From an uncultured Sphingomonas sp. (GTDB taxonomy: Bacteria; Pseudomonadota; Alphaproteobacteria; Sphingomonadales; Sphingomonadaceae), in assembly GCF_913776855.1 (NCBI RefSeq), contig NZ_CAJYQD010000047.1, positions 1 through 64,000 of the forward strand: a stretch of DNA of 64,000 bases. The letters run 5' to 3'. The notes beneath the pieces were generated by a model. That model did not search any database and was not told the DNA's origin. It saw nothing but the letters and a program-made list of their open reading frames with translations. Shown in pieces: positions 63,171 to 64,000 of the stretch; position 1 is the first letter of the stretch; each line of letters begins with the position of its first letter. A program made the translations under genes and the position numbers.

Positions 63171-64000
63171 TGCTTCATGTCCCGCCAGATGTTGCGATAG
63201 GCACCGAACGCCAGCGCAGTGAAGATCAGCAGGAAGATCACCGCCGCCGCACCCGCCGCGTGACGCGATTCCAGGTTCGGTTCGGCGGTCCACGTCAGGA
63301 ACGCCGCGATGTCCTTCGCCATCTGATCCTTGGTCGCGCGGGTGCCGTCCTGATACTGGACCTGATCGTCCGCCGTCAGCGGCGGCGCCATGGCGAGGTT
63401 CAGCGTGGCGAAATAGGGGTTGTAGTGCAGCCCGTTCGGCGTCTTCGCATCGGGGAACTTCTTGAGCAGTTCCGCTGGCTGGTCACGATAGCCGGTCAGC
63501 AGCGAATAGACATAGTCCGGGCCATCGTCGCGCGCCTTGGTCATCAGCGACAGGTCGGGCGGCACCGCATTGTTGTTGGCGGCACGCGCGGCGACATCGT
63601 TGGCGAACACCAGCGGGAAGCGGTCCGACGGCAGGTTCTTGCGCGTCGCCGGTTCGCCCGTCTCCGGGTTCACGCTCGGCTGTTCGATCTGCCAGTCGCT
63701 GGCGATCGTCTTCACCTGACCTTCGTCATAGCCAAGCTGTTGCAGATCGCGGAACGACACCAGCCGGATCGAATGACAGGCCGAGCAGACTTCCTTGTAG
63801 ACCTGGAACCCGCGCTGCAGCTGCCGCTTGTCGAACGTACCGAACAGGCCCGCCGACTGCAGCCCGGCATCGCGCCGGTCCTTGATGTGGAATTCATGCT
63901 CGGCGGAATGCACCGGCGTGTCGTTGATCATGCCGCCGACGGTCGAGAAGATGCCGAGCAGCAGCGCGAACAGGAAGCCTGCCCCGACGACGAGGTTCAG
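63167..64000 (-). CDS. petC: Cytochrome c1 subunit of the bc1 complex, N-terminus beyond window
   Basis: Passes electrons from the Rieske centre to cytochrome c. The visible part begins with a hydrophobic segment (GAGFLFALLLGIFSTVGG) and carries the haem site VCSACHS, the region DDGPDYVYSLLTGYRDQP, a Met ligand in LNLAMAPPLT and a C-terminal membrane anchor (AAVIFLLIFTALAFGAYRNIW). The extreme 5' end is cut by the window edge. The stop overlaps the apt start by 4 bp. Confidence 0.95.
   Translation of the reverse strand: MNLVVGAGFLFALLLGIFSTVGGMINDTPVHSAEHEFHIKDRRDAGLQSAGLFGTFDKRQLQRGFQVYKEVCSACHSIRLVSFRDLQQLGYDEGQVKTIASDWQIEQPSVNPETGEPATRKNLPSDRFPLVFANDVAARAANNNAVPPDLSLMTKARDDGPDYVYSLLTGYRDQPAELLKKFPDAKTPNGLHYNPYFATLNLAMAPPLTADDQVQYQDGTRATKDQMAKDIAAFLTWTAEPNLESRHAAGAAAVIFLLIFTALAFGAYRNIWRDMKH

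Overview
The window is about 64 kb of high-GC DNA, densely coded on both strands. It looks like the chromosome of an alphaproteobacterium of the Sphingomonas group. I infer this from the overall GC, the short palindromic intergenic repeats, the large TonB-dependent receptor, the Tat-exported and lipoprotein hydrolases, and the core genes. No 16S rRNA or tRNA gene was seen, so the genus is an inference. Core genes include purA, aroC, fabI, glyQS, ppdK, rplY, pth, ychF, apt and cytochrome c1. Most long antisense frames are GC-driven shadows and were left out.

Layout. At 0-15 kb are a partial glyoxalase I, a secreted M1 peptidase coupled to a DUF6702 protein, a thiol-disulfide protein, a TPR protein with TonB-C-like ends, a two-component system divergent from an OB-fold protein, an Hsp70-like protein, a lipoprotein trehalase next to a fumarylacetoacetate-hydrolase-family enzyme, a hemerythrin-like protein and purA. 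At 15-20.3 kb the minus strand carries a compact run dnaJ-like, yihY-like, fabI, GNAT, aroC. At 20.4-25.7 kb are a DUF4197 lipoprotein, a Baeyer-Villiger-type monooxygenase and a periplasmic-propeller diguanylate cyclase.

The most interesting region is 25.7-42.8 kb. It holds a quinone-type D-lactate dehydrogenase translationally coupled to a BadF-type amino-sugar kinase; a TonB-dependent receptor divergent from a coupled pair of exported hydrolases (penicillin-acylase family and N-acyl-D-amino-acid deacylase); an overlapping operon of DUF1611 (DgcN-like), enolase-superfamily racemase (DgcA-like), dicarboxylate/amino-acid symporter and LysR regulator; and an AmpG-like permease coupled to a beta-lactamase-fold hydrolase. 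Together these read as a locus for scavenging peptidoglycan fragments, D-glutamate and D-lactate. Three inverted-repeat elements of exactly 90 bp lie at module boundaries. Beyond the permease are a two-repeat relic that looks like a type I-E CRISPR array and a broken IS5-family transposase.

At 43.8-50 kb lie a 68-aa membrane protein coupled to ppdK, then glyS and glyQ; glyS contains a patch of about 330 bp with clearly lower GC. At 50-52 kb is a four-gene unit (small exported protein, XRE regulator, membrane protein, TraB/GumN protein) behind a promoter region with repeated GATGTCAGGT motifs. At 52-64 kb are rplY, pth, an AraC regulator with a GyrI-like domain, a MASE1-PAS-GGDEF protein, an esterase, a 2-oxoglutarate oxygenase-like protein, ychF, a nucleotide pyrophosphatase-like lipoprotein, a MaoC-like protein, a Tyr/Gly-rich lipoprotein, a small hypothetical protein, apt, and the start-truncated cytochrome c1 gene.
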